Assembly: GCF_900106665.1 (NCBI RefSeq)
Contig: NZ_FNNA01000002.1
Span: forward strand, 682,001 to 746,000
Source: Paracoccus sanguinis
Lineage (GTDB): Bacteria > Pseudomonadota > Alphaproteobacteria > Rhodobacterales > Rhodobacteraceae
DNA length: 64,000 nt
Direction: 5' to 3'
In this document: in pieces, positions 1 to 8,107 of the stretch
Layout: every line of letters begins with the position of its first letter
Position numbering within the stretch: position 1 is the first letter of the stretch
Position numbers and translations under genes: made by a program
Notes under the pieces: generated by a model
What the model was told of the DNA's origin: nothing
Seen by the model: the letters and a program-made list of their open reading frames with translations, nothing else
The model's database searches: none

Positions 1-1
1 G

Positions 2-769
2 CTGCTCAGCCGCGACAACCCCGGCCGCGACCGCTTCTCGATCCAGTTCTCGCGCTCGCACGGGCCGCTCGGGTCCGGGGACCGGGCGGTGCTGGGGCTC
101 TATCTGCCGCATCTGGCCAAGGCGTTCGAGCTGTCGCGCCCGATCGACCGCTGGCGGGGCCTCGCCGCGGGGCTGGCCGCGACGCTCGACCGGCTCAGCA
201 TCGGCATCTGCCTGATCCGTCCCGACCGCGCGGTGATCGCCCAGAACGCCGAGTTCCGCCGCCAGGTCGACGAGCTGGGGGTGATGGCGGTGACCCGCGA
301 CGGCAGGCTTGAGGTGCGCCACCCCGAGGGGCGGGCGTGGCTCGAGCGGCTGACCGGCGATCCGGCCCGGCACGGCCAGTTCGGCGCCCGGCCGCGGAAA
401 GAGGCGCTGGGTGCGCTGCGCCGGGACGAGCGTGTGTCGGTCTCGGTCGAGATCGCGCCCCTCGGGACGCTCGAGGCGTTCGGCGGCGGGCGGCTGGACG
501 GCTATGTGGTCTACTGCCTCGACACCAGCCGCCCGGTCGAGATCGACCTCGAGGGCGTGCGCCGGGCGATGGGGCTGACGGCGGCCGAGGCCGACCTGCT
601 CGGCCTGCTGGCCGAGGGGCTGACCAACCGCGAGATCGCCGGCCACCGCGACCGCTCGGTCGAGACGATCAACACGCAGGTCAAGTCGCTGCTGGCCAAG
701 GCCGATTGCGCCAACCGCACGCAGCTGATCCGCCGCGCGACGACGATCGGCTGCCGGTTTCTGGCCTGA
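2..769 (+). CDS. LuxR-type HTH transcriptional regulator (5' end outside window)
   Basis: The frame is open from the first bases of the window, so the N terminus is missing; about 255 residues are visible. The C-terminal 55 residues (about bases 575-740) form a LuxR/GerE helix-turn-helix: an LTAAEADLL start, a GLTNREIA turn and a recognition helix around RSVETINTQVKSLLAKA. The upstream part contains a stretch that could be a PAS-like sensor fold, but I cannot identify the ligand. It probably acts as a cytoplasmic DNA-binding regulator. The next gene on the same strand, an exported di-heme cytochrome, begins 81 bases after the stop and is a plausible target. The family call is firm; target and signal are inference. 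Confidence 0.85.
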   Translation: MLSRDNPGRDRFSIQFSRSHGPLGSGDRAVLGLYLPHLAKAFELSRPIDRWRGLAAGLAATLDRLSIGICLIRPDRAVIAQNAEFRRQVDELGVMAVTRDGRLEVRHPEGRAWLERLTGDPARHGQFGARPRKEALGALRRDERVSVSVEIAPLGTLEAFGGGRLDGYVVYCLDTSRPVEIDLEGVRRAMGLTAAEADLLGLLAEGLTNREIAGHRDRSVETINTQVKSLLAKADCANRTQLIRRATTIGCRFLA

Positions 770-849
770 TCACCAGAACGGGTGATGCGAAGCCCGCCCG
801 GCGGCCGCAGGATGGACACGAGACCCGGGGGACCGGATCGGCACGGAGC

Positions 850-2748
850 ATGGTAATGATGAAGCTGTTTTCGCGTTCTGTGATTGCTGCCTGCACCCTG
901 CTGTCCCTCGGGTCTCCGTCAGCGTCCGGCCAGGTCGTCGCAGCCTGCCGGGGGGACGGTCTGCTGTGCCTCGACCAGGGATGGACCGACGCACAGCGGG
1001 CGATGTGGTACACCATGTCGCAAGGATCGCGCCTGCTGCCGCTCTCCTGGGCACGCCACCTGAGGACGGCCGACGACAGTCGGCCGTTCTTCGGGGCGGC
1101 CCATCTGGGCGCGCTGGGGTATCTCGACAATCCCGTGTCCGCGACCAACCCCGAGGGGTTGCCGGTCGGGTTCGCCGTGGACCAGAACCCCGCGGACGCG
1201 CCACAGCTCATGTGCGACCGCTTTCCCGCAATGTGCGCGGCGGGCACCATGCGCGCGCCGTGGCTGGGGCTGAACTGCGCCGCCTGCCACACGACCGAGA
1301 TCACCTATCAGGGCCGCCGCCTGCGGATCGAGGGCGCGCCGACGCTTGCCGATTTCGACGGGCTGGTGAACGGGCTTCAGGCCGCGCTGGTCGCGACCGC
1401 GAACGACGGCGCCCGGCTGCGGCGCCTGGCGCTCGACCTCGGGGCCGCGACCCCGCGCGACGTCGAGTCGCTGAACCGCCAGCTGCGCGAGCAGATCGCC
1501 TGGATGGAGGGGCTGCGCCGCGTCAACGACGGCGCCGTGGCCGCGGGGCCGGGCCGGCTGGACGCTCAGGGCCACATCCTCGCCAAGGTCGCGGCGGTAA
1601 ACGGCGGCGGCCCCCCGCCCGAGGATTTCCGCGCCGACGCCCCGGCCAGCTATCCGTTCATCTGGAACACCCACCAGCAGGACAAGCTGCAGTGGAACGG
1701 CATCGCCGGGGCGGAACTCAAGCTCAACGTCTTTTCCCGCAACACCGACGTCGGCGCGCTGATCCGCAACATCTCCGAGGTGATCGGCGTCTTTGCCCAG
1801 ATCGAGGCCGACAAGCCCGGCATCACCTATCGCAGCAGCGTGCGGCTGATCCCGATCGTCTCGCTCGAGCGGGTGCTCGAGCGCCTGCAGTCGCCGGTCT
1901 GGCCCGAGGGGGTGCTCGGGCCCCTCGACCGGGGCCGGGTGGCGGCGGGGGCGCCGCTCTACGTCGCCCATTGCCAGCAATGCCACCGGCCCCTCGCCGC
2001 GGGCGACCAGCAGAGCCCCGCGCCGATCCGGATGGAGCCGATCGAGAGCGCCGGCACCGACCTGTTTCTGGCCTGCAACACCTTCCTGCGCACGGCCGAC
2101 GCGGGCAGCATGGCCGGCAAGAAGATGTTCGGCGTCGCGGGCGCGCGGATCGAGCGGACGGACGTGGCCCACAAGATGCTGGTCAACGCCGCCTCGGGCG
2201 TGATCCTGCGCCAGTGGCGCGAGCTGCTGGCGAGCGTGGTCACCGACCTCGTGCCGCGCCCGCTCGAGGGGGTCATCAGAGAGCGCAACCTGGCGGGGCT
2301 CGAGGTGCTGCCGGGCGTCACCGACCCGGTCCGCCGCGAGCGCGCCCGGCGCTGCCTGGCCGCCGGGGCGCAGGAGCTTCTGGCCTACAAGGCCCGGCCG
2401 CTGAACGGGATCTGGGCCACGGCGCCCTATCTGCACAACGGCTCGGTGCCGACGCTCTACGACCTGCTGCTGCCGGCCCGGCTGCGCAACACGGTTCCCG
2501 CCGGCGTCCCCGTCCCCGACCCCGCCGGGCCGCTGCGGCCGGAACGCTTCACGCTGGGCACCCGCGCCTTCGACCCGGTGAAGGTGGGCTTCGCGGAAGG
2601 CGCGCCCGACAGCACCTGGACCTTCAACGTCCGCGATGCCGCGGGGGCGCCGATCCCCGGCAACTCGAACGCCGGGCATGATTACGGAAACGCCAGCCTC
2701 TCCGAAGAGGATCGGCTGAACCTTCTCGAATATCTCAAGTCGCTTTGA
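850..2748 (+). CDS. Exported di-heme cytochrome c, peroxidase/RoxA-like
   Basis: 632 residues from ATG 850. Nearby in-frame starts at 856 and 859 are also possible. The hydrophobic N terminus (about residues 5-25, ending SASG) looks like a Sec signal peptide, so the protein should be periplasmic or secreted. Two heme-c sites are visible: C143-x-x-C146-H147 and C375-x-x-C378-H379. A YLHNGSVPTLYDLL segment near residue 529 is typical of the di-heme cytochrome c peroxidase superfamily, which includes RoxA-type dioxygenases. The length is well above the roughly 330-350 residues of classical CcpA and closer to RoxA-like proteins, so hydrogen peroxide reduction should not be assumed. It sits between a LuxR regulator and a heme peroxidase gene on the same strand. 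The electron donor and substrate are unknown. Confidence 0.85.
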   Translation: MVMMKLFSRSVIAACTLLSLGSPSASGQVVAACRGDGLLCLDQGWTDAQRAMWYTMSQGSRLLPLSWARHLRTADDSRPFFGAAHLGALGYLDNPVSATNPEGLPVGFAVDQNPADAPQLMCDRFPAMCAAGTMRAPWLGLNCAACHTTEITYQGRRLRIEGAPTLADFDGLVNGLQAALVATANDGARLRRLALDLGAATPRDVESLNRQLREQIAWMEGLRRVNDGAVAAGPGRLDAQGHILAKVAAVNGGGPPPEDFRADAPASYPFIWNTHQQDKLQWNGIAGAELKLNVFSRNTDVGALIRNISEVIGVFAQIEADKPGITYRSSVRLIPIVSLERVLERLQSPVWPEGVLGPLDRGRVAAGAPLYVAHCQQCHRPLAAGDQQSPAPIRMEPIESAGTDLFLACNTFLRTADAGSMAGKKMFGVAGARIERTDVAHKMLVNAASGVILRQWRELLASVVTDLVPRPLEGVIRERNLAGLEVLPGVTDPVRRERARRCLAAGAQELLAYKARPLNGIWATAPYLHNGSVPTLYDLLLPARLRNTVPAGVPVPDPAGPLRPERFTLGTRAFDPVKVGFAEGAPDSTWTFNVRDAAGAPIPGNSNAGHDYGNASLSEEDRLNLLEYLKSL

Positions 2749-2903
2749 CCGCCTGCCGCCTGACGGGTGAGGCCGCCTGACCACACGGCCTCACCCGCCC
2801 CCCGACCCCGAAAACCTGCCCTCCCCCTTCCACCTGCCGCGCGCGGGCGGGCGGCCTGACGGCTGCCCCCGCCCCCGACACCCACCCGATCAGGAGCCAC
2901 GCC

Positions 2904-4694
2904 ATGACCATCATCGTGCAATCCCACGGCGGCCCGACCACGCCGACCCGTGCCCTCCGGCCGCTCGAGGCGGCGGTGCCCGCGGGCGGCGACGTGGCCC
3001 CCGACGAGCGCGCCGACTTCGGCTATCTCTTCGACCACGAGGCGGCGACGGCGGACGACTATGTCCCCGACGCCGTCCTGCCGCTGCTGGACGAGATGGC
3101 GCGGCTGATGGTCCCCGACGTCGAGGCCCCGCAGACCGAATCGGACATTCCCGCGGTGATGACCTACTGGGGCCAGTTCCTCGACCACGAGCTGACCGCC
3201 CGCACCGACCGCGAAAGCGTCGTCTCGGACCTTGCCGCGGGGGTGCCCCAGGCGTCGGCGGCCCGGATCGCGGCCGAGCTGAAGAACGCCCGCAGCCCGC
3301 GCTTCGATCTCGACAGCGTCTATGGCGGACCGCCGATCGGGCCGGACTTCACCCCAGCGAGCGCCGCGCAGACCGCCACGGTCGTCTCGGGGATGCGGCA
3401 CCCGTCCAACCCCGCCAAGATGCGGATCGGGACGTGCCTGACCGGCGAGAGCAACGATCCGATCCCCGACGACCTCGACCGGCACCGCGACCTGCCACGC
3501 TTCCTGCAGGTCGAGCCGCCGGTCCGCGACGCCTATCTGGCGCTCGCCCAGTCGCAGCTCACACCGGCCGAGTTCGCCGCCTTCCGCGCATCGCTGCCGA
3601 GCCGCGCCATCATCGGCGACAAGCGCAACGAGGAAAACCTGATCGTCGCCCAGTTCCACCTGAGCGTGCTGCGGTTCCACAACCGGGTGGTGGATTTCCT
3701 CGCCCATCCGGGCACGGGCTGGCTGGCCGACTTTGCCGCCGCGCGCGAGCTGACGCGGCTGCATTATCAATGGCTGATCGCCGAGGTCTATCTGCCCGCC
3801 GTCTGCGACCCGGCGGTGGTGGCCCGCGTCCGGGCCGAGCGGGCGGCGCCCTTCTTCGCCTTCCGGGCCGCGCACGCCGCCCGCGCGGGGGGCACCACGC
3901 TCGGCAATGCCCTGCCGCTCGAGTTCTCGGCCGCCGCCTATCGCTTCGGGCACACGATGGTGCGCGGCAGCTACGACTATAACCGGAACTTCGGCCGGCC
4001 GGGGGGCATCCTGCCCGAGTCGCCCTTCGAGCTGCTGTTCGGGTTCACCGCCGGCGGCGGGTTCCGCCCCTCGCCCCAGGCCCCCGCCAAGCCGCGGCTG
4101 CCGGCCAACTGGATCATCGACTGGGCGCGGTTCCTCGAGGTGCGGACCAACTTCGACGACGGGCTGCCGCAGCGGGCGGCGCGGGCAATCGACACCGCGC
4201 TCGCCCCGCCGCTCGGCGATCTGGCCAACGAGGGCGCGGATGCGCCGACGGCCGACCTCAAGGCGCTGCACCGCCACCTTGCGCGGCGCAACCTGCGCCG
4301 GGGCCTGTCGCTCAGGCTGCCGACCGGGCAGGCGCTGCACCGCCAGCTCAAGGCGGCGGGGGCGCTGACCAGCGACCCGATCGCCGACATCGCGGCGGCG
4401 CTGCGGGGCAAGCCCGAGATGGCGACGTTCCTCGCCGGGCCGGGCGCGGCCCTCGCCCGGGCGACGCCGCTGTGGTTCTACATCCTGGCCGAGGCCGAGG
4501 CGGGCGGCGGCAACCGGCTGGGCGAACTCGGCAGCTGGATCGTGGCCACCACCTTCGTGGGGGTGCTGCTGGCCGACCCCGACTCGGCCCTGTCGCGCGG
4601 GTTCACCCCGGCGCAGAGCCCGCTCAGGACGCCGGACGGGGCGCCGGTCGACAGCCTCGAGCGGTGGATGAGGTTTGCGCTGGTGATGAACTAG
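2904..4694 (+). CDS. Animal-type heme peroxidase family protein
   Basis: 596 residues of the animal (myeloperoxidase-like) heme peroxidase superfamily. The distal heme motif WGQFLDHEL places Gln91 and His95, the same numbers as in human myeloperoxidase. Arg241 and Glu243-Glu244 in a GDKRNEENL motif fit the catalytic Arg/Glu region, and His350 in YRFGHTMVRGSYDYN fits the proximal heme ligand. All key residues are present, so the enzyme is probably active and oxidises halide or organic substrates with peroxide. No N-terminal signal peptide and no RTX repeats are visible, so its location is unclear. A 155-base gap separates it from the di-heme cytochrome gene, so co-transcription is plausible but not proven. 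The start ATG 2904 follows an AGGAG at 2891-2895. Confidence 0.87.
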   Translation: MTIIVQSHGGPTTPTRALRPLEAAVPAGGDVAPDERADFGYLFDHEAATADDYVPDAVLPLLDEMARLMVPDVEAPQTESDIPAVMTYWGQFLDHELTARTDRESVVSDLAAGVPQASAARIAAELKNARSPRFDLDSVYGGPPIGPDFTPASAAQTATVVSGMRHPSNPAKMRIGTCLTGESNDPIPDDLDRHRDLPRFLQVEPPVRDAYLALAQSQLTPAEFAAFRASLPSRAIIGDKRNEENLIVAQFHLSVLRFHNRVVDFLAHPGTGWLADFAAARELTRLHYQWLIAEVYLPAVCDPAVVARVRAERAAPFFAFRAAHAARAGGTTLGNALPLEFSAAAYRFGHTMVRGSYDYNRNFGRPGGILPESPFELLFGFTAGGGFRPSPQAPAKPRLPANWIIDWARFLEVRTNFDDGLPQRAARAIDTALAPPLGDLANEGADAPTADLKALHRHLARRNLRRGLSLRLPTGQALHRQLKAAGALTSDPIADIAAALRGKPEMATFLAGPGAALARATPLWFYILAEAEAGGGNRLGELGSWIVATTFVGVLLADPDSALSRGFTPAQSPLRTPDGAPVDSLERWMRFALVMN

Positions 4695-4702
4695 GCGCAA
4701 CC

Positions 4703-4733
4703 GAGCGGGGCGGCCTCCTCCTCCGCCCCGCTC
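4703..4733. terminator. 11-bp perfect hairpin between convergent genes
   Basis: A perfect 11-bp inverted repeat (arms 4703-4713 and 4723-4733, 9-base loop) lies between the stop of the heme peroxidase and the stop of znuB, which point towards each other. It probably works as a bidirectional terminator. A clear T-tract is missing on both sides. Confidence 0.65.
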
Positions 4734-4748
4734 ACGTCATTCCGGGCG

Positions 4749-5540
4749 TCACGCCGTGCGCCGGCCGAGGCTCAGCGCGGTGGCGAGGACGAAGATCACC
4801 GCCGCGGCGCAGATGATCGTCGGGCCCGCCGGGGTGTCGAGGTGCCAGGCCGCGGCCAGGCCGCCGAGGCTCGCGGCCGTGCCGGTCAGGGCGGTGGCCG
4901 CGACCATCGCCTCGGGGCTGCGGGCGAGCGGGCGGGCGGCGGCGGCGGGGATGATCAGCATGGCGCTGATCAGCAGCGCGCCGACGATGCGGATGCCCAC
5001 CGCCACCACCAGCGCCAGTGCGAGGTTCAGCACCCATTGCTCGACCCGCGGGCTGATCCCGTCCGCAACCGCCATCTCGGGCGAGAGCGTCGCGAGCAAC
5101 AGCCGCGACCAGCGCCAGAAGATCAGCGCCACCACCGCCCCCGCGCCCGCCCAGATCACCACCAGATCGGCGCGGGTGACGGCCAGCAGGTCGCCGAACA
5201 GCCACGCGCTGAGGTCGCTGCGGACCCCGTGCAGGAACGACACCGCGACGAGCCCCGCGGCGAGCGCGCTGTGGGCCATCACCCCCAGCATCGTGTCCAC
5301 CGCCTGCCGGCCGCTCAGGGTCGAGATCGCCGCCGCCATCGCCAGCGCCACCAGCACGACCGAGGGCACCAGCGGCAGGCTGAACGCCAGCGACAGCGCC
5401 ACGCCCAGAAGCGCGGCATGGGCGGTGGCGTCGCCGTAATAGGCCATCCGCCGCCACACGACGAAGCAGCCCAGCGGCGCGCAGGCGAGCGCCAGCCCGA
5501 CCCCGGCCAGCGCCGCGCGGATCATGAAGTCGCTCAGCAT
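4749..5540 (-). CDS. znuB: Zinc ABC transporter permease ZnuB
   Basis: 263 residues of the ABC-3 metal permease family. It is almost entirely hydrophobic, with repeated membrane helices and the conserved GDATAHAALLG loop near residue 40, and its length matches the family. It forms the inner-membrane channel of the ZnuABC zinc importer. The start codon overlaps the znuC stop by one base (TGATG at 5538-5542), so translation is coupled to znuC. The substrate is assigned as zinc rather than manganese because of the neighbouring Zur-type regulator and the His-rich ZnuA. Confidence 0.93.
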   Translation of the reverse strand: MLSDFMIRAALAGVGLALACAPLGCFVVWRRMAYYGDATAHAALLGVALSLAFSLPLVPSVVLVALAMAAAISTLSGRQAVDTMLGVMAHSALAAGLVAVSFLHGVRSDLSAWLFGDLLAVTRADLVVIWAGAGAVVALIFWRWSRLLLATLSPEMAVADGISPRVEQWVLNLALALVVAVGIRIVGALLISAMLIIPAAAARPLARSPEAMVAATALTGTAASLGGLAAAWHLDTPAGPTIICAAAVIFVLATALSLGRRTA

Positions 5541-6439
5541 CAGGCGGCATCCTCGCCGTGGTCGTGGCCGGCGCAGGGGGTGCCGTCGGCGTGGGTGTGG
5601 TCGTGGTGGTGGCGATAGAGCGCCAGCGCCCCGCCCTCGGGCATTCCGCCCCCGAAGGCGCCGAAGAGGCCGCGGTAGGCGGGCGAGAGCGACACCGATT
5701 CGGGCGTGCCCTCGCAGCAGACATGGCCGTTGAGGCAGATGACGTGGTCCGAGGCGCGCATCACGATCTGCAGGTCGTGGCTGACCATCAGCACGGCGCA
5801 GCCGGTCTCGGCGCGGACCGCCTCGATATGGGCGTAGTAGGCCGAGACGCCGGGCTGGTCGAGCCCGGCGGCGCCCTCATCGAGGATCATCAGGTCAGGG
5901 GCACCCATCAGCGCGCGGGCCAGCAACAGCCGCTGCAACTGCCCGCCCGAGAGCGCGGCGAGCGGGCGGCGGCCGAGCCCGGCGAGCCCGGCGCGGTCGA
6001 GCGCAGCCTCGACGGCGGCGGCTGGGCGGCGGTGGGGGAGGTTGAGGAACCGCGCGGCGCTGATCGGCAGGGTCGGATCGACGGCGAGCCGCTGCGGGAC
6101 ATAGGCGAGGCGCAGTCCGGGGGCGCGCCAGACCTGCCCCTCGGACGGCGCAAGCGCGCCGATGATGACCCGCATCAGCGTCGTCTTGCCCGAGCCGTTG
6201 GGGCCGAGGACGGTGACGATCTCGCCCCGCCGCACGGTCAGGTCGATGTCGCGCAGCACCGCGTGGCCGCCGAGCGTCACGCCGACATCCGCGAGCCGCA
6301 CCAGCGGCGCGCCGTCGCGCGCGGGCGCGGGCGGGGCCACGCGCGGCGCGGCGGCCAGCAGCGCCGCGGGGGCCGCCGCGGTCGCCCGCGTCGGCGTGCC
6401 GGGTGTCGCTGCGGCGCCCGTCCCGTCCGCGGGGCTCAT
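5540..6439 (-). CDS. znuC: Zinc ABC transporter ATPase ZnuC
   Basis: 299 residues from ATG 6439, chosen because it overlaps the zur stop as ATGA (6436-6439). Walker A is GPNGSGKT at residues 79-86, the signature LSGGQ is at 163-167, Walker B (LMILDE) at 183-188, and a downstream MVSHD gives the H-loop. It energises zinc import through ZnuB. Two additions are unusual. An N-terminal extension of about 45 Ala/Pro-rich residues precedes the ATPase core. A C-terminal tail begins RHHHDHTH and contains several further His/Asp residues and one Cys, so it could bind zinc and report cytoplasmic zinc status. That last point is inference. Confidence 0.93.
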   Translation of the reverse strand: MSPADGTGAAATPGTPTRATAAAPAALLAAAPRVAPPAPARDGAPLVRLADVGVTLGGHAVLRDIDLTVRRGEIVTVLGPNGSGKTTLMRVIIGALAPSEGQVWRAPGLRLAYVPQRLAVDPTLPISAARFLNLPHRRPAAAVEAALDRAGLAGLGRRPLAALSGGQLQRLLLARALMGAPDLMILDEGAAGLDQPGVSAYYAHIEAVRAETGCAVLMVSHDLQIVMRASDHVICLNGHVCCEGTPESVSLSPAYRGLFGAFGGGMPEGGALALYRHHHDHTHADGTPCAGHDHGEDAA

Positions 6440-6894
6440 GCCGCGGCCGCGCGGCAATCGGCGCACAGGCCCTCGGCCTCGCGCACCGTCGTCTCGATGG
6501 CGAAGCCCGCGTCGGCGGCGGCATCGCCCAGCGCCCCGCCGCGGGTCTCGGCCGGGGTCTCGATCACCGTGCGGCAGTTGCGGCAGATGAGGAAGGCGGG
6601 CGCGTGGCCCGCCGCGCCCTGGGTGCAGGCGACAAAGGCGTTGAGCGTCTCGATCCGGTGGACGTAGCCGGCCTTCATCAGGTGGTCGAGCGCGCGGTAG
6701 GCGACGGGGGGCTGGCTGCCCAGGCCCTCGGCCCTGAGCCGGTCGAGGATCTCGTAGGCGCCGAGCGCGCGGTGCTCTTCGAGCAGGATCTCGAGCACGC
6801 GGCGGCGCACCGGGGTCAGCGCCCGGCCTTGGGCGGTGCTTTCGGCGTCGACGCGGGCCATGGCGTCGGCAATGCAGCGGCTGTGGTCATGCAT
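6436..6894 (-). CDS. zur: Zinc uptake regulator Zur (Fur family)
   Basis: 152 residues, the normal Fur-family length. An N-terminal winged helix (residues about 25-80, with YRALDHLMKAG as the recognition region) is followed by a dimerisation domain. Two structural zinc pairs are visible, C104-x-x-C107 and C144-x-x-C147, and C90 and H97 could serve a regulatory site. It is the first gene of zur-znuC-znuB and faces znuA. A 13-bp perfect palindrome lies in the shared upstream region, so Zur probably represses both transcripts when zinc is sufficient and also represses itself. The assignment to Zur rather than Fur or Mur rests on the operon. Confidence 0.92.
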   Translation of the reverse strand: MHDHSRCIADAMARVDAESTAQGRALTPVRRRVLEILLEEHRALGAYEILDRLRAEGLGSQPPVAYRALDHLMKAGYVHRIETLNAFVACTQGAAGHAPAFLICRNCRTVIETPAETRGGALGDAAADAGFAIETTVREAEGLCADCRAAAA

Positions 6895-6935
6895 GGCATA
6901 CCCTCCCCCGACGGTCGGCGCCGGTTGACCGCGGG

Positions 6936-6955
6936 AATGTTATACTATAACTCAT
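6936..6955. promoter_or_regulatory. Probable Zur box between zur and znuA
   Basis: The core GTTATACTATAAC at 6939-6951 is a perfect palindrome around C6945, set in an AATG...TCAT context. It resembles the known proteobacterial Zur consensus (ATGTTATA-N-TATAAC type). It lies 42 bases before the zur start and 32 bases before the znuA start. The AT-rich core overlaps possible -10 elements on both strands, so bound Zur would block both promoters. Confidence 0.8.
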
Positions 6956-6983
6956 GCCTCCATCCTAATGCGGAGTGTCCCCG

Positions 6984-8081
6984 ATGTCACGATCCCTCTT
7001 GGCGGCCGTCGCCGCGTCGTTTCCCCTCGCGCTCGGCGCCCTCCCCGCCCTGGCCGAGGGGCCGCGCGTGGTGGCCGACGTCGCGCCGGTGCACGGGCTG
7101 GTGGCGCGGGTGATGCAGGGGGTGGGCGAGCCCGCGCTGCTGGTCCGGCCGGGCGCCTCGCCGCACGGCTATGCGATGAAGCCGTCCGAGGCCGGCGCGC
7201 TGGAAGCGGCGCAGGTGGTGTTCTTCGTCGGGCCGGAACTCACGCCGTGGCTGATGCGGCCGATCGAGTCGCTGGCGCCCAAGGCGAAGCAGGTCGAGCT
7301 GCTGGCCGCGCCGGGCACGGTGACGCTGCCGACCCGGACAGGGGCCACCTTTGCCCCGCATGACCACGGGGACGAGGGGCATGACCACGGCGCCGAAGCG
7401 GCAGCCCCGGCGCAGGCCCCGGCGGCCGAGCCGGACCATGACCACGACCACGCCGACCACGACCACGATCACGACCACGCCGCCGAGGCGGCCGCCCCGG
7501 CCCCTGCGGCCGAGGATCACGACCACGCCGCCCCTGCGGGCGACGATCACGACCACGCGCACAGCCACGACGGGATCGACCCGCACGCCTGGCTCGACCC
7601 CGAGAACGGCAAGGCCTGGACCCGCGCCATCGCCGCGACGCTGGCGGAGCTCGACCCCGACCACGCCGCCGCCTACGCCGCCAACGCCGAGGCCGCGGTG
7701 GCCGAGATCGACGCGGCCGAGGCTGACACCCGCGCCGCCCTCGCGCCGCTGGGCGACCTGCGCTTCGTGGCCTTCCACGACGCCTACCAGTATCTCGAGA
7801 CGCGCTTCGGGGTCAGCGCGGCGGGGTCGGTGTCGCTGAGCGATGCGTCCGCGCCCTCGCCCGCCCGCATCGCCGAGCTGCGGCAGGCGGTGGCGGCGAT
7901 GGGGGTGAGCTGCGCGCTCAGCGAGCCGCAGTTCGACGCCGACCTGCTCAACACCGTGTTCGACGGCACCGGGGTCAAGACCGCGGTGATCGACCCGGTC
8001 GGCGCGGCGATCCCGGCGGGGCCGGCGTTCTATCCGACGCTCATCCGTTCGCTGGGCACCGCGCTTACCGCCTGCCGCTGA
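6984..8081 (+). CDS. znuA: Zinc ABC transporter substrate-binding protein ZnuA
   Basis: 365 residues from ATG 6984. This start is preferred over an in-frame GTG at 6975 because GGAG at 6972-6975 is well spaced and the protein then begins directly with a signal peptide (about residues 1-24, ending PALA). It is a cluster A-I periplasmic metal-binding protein, with a likely zinc ligand at H61 (PGASPHGY). A His/Asp-rich loop runs from about residue 125 to 197 and holds dozens of HDH-type repeats. Such loops mark ZnuA, but this one is long and interrupted by Ala/Pro-rich spacers. It delivers zinc to ZnuBC and is divergent from zur-znuCB. Confidence 0.95.
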   Translation: MSRSLLAAVAASFPLALGALPALAEGPRVVADVAPVHGLVARVMQGVGEPALLVRPGASPHGYAMKPSEAGALEAAQVVFFVGPELTPWLMRPIESLAPKAKQVELLAAPGTVTLPTRTGATFAPHDHGDEGHDHGAEAAAPAQAPAAEPDHDHDHADHDHDHDHAAEAAAPAPAAEDHDHAAPAGDDHDHAHSHDGIDPHAWLDPENGKAWTRAIAATLAELDPDHAAAYAANAEAAVAEIDAAEADTRAALAPLGDLRFVAFHDAYQYLETRFGVSAAGSVSLSDASAPSPARIAELRQAVAAMGVSCALSEPQFDADLLNTVFDGTGVKTAVIDPVGAAIPAGPAFYPTLIRSLGTALTACR

Positions 8082-8107
8082 GGCCAGCGCCTGCCGCCAG
8101 CGCCCCG

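Noticed and set aside
2682..4700. 672-codon minus frame opposite the heme peroxidase
   Set aside because: Shadow of a gene with complete catalytic motifs; the antisense product is a low-complexity Arg/Gly/Val mix.
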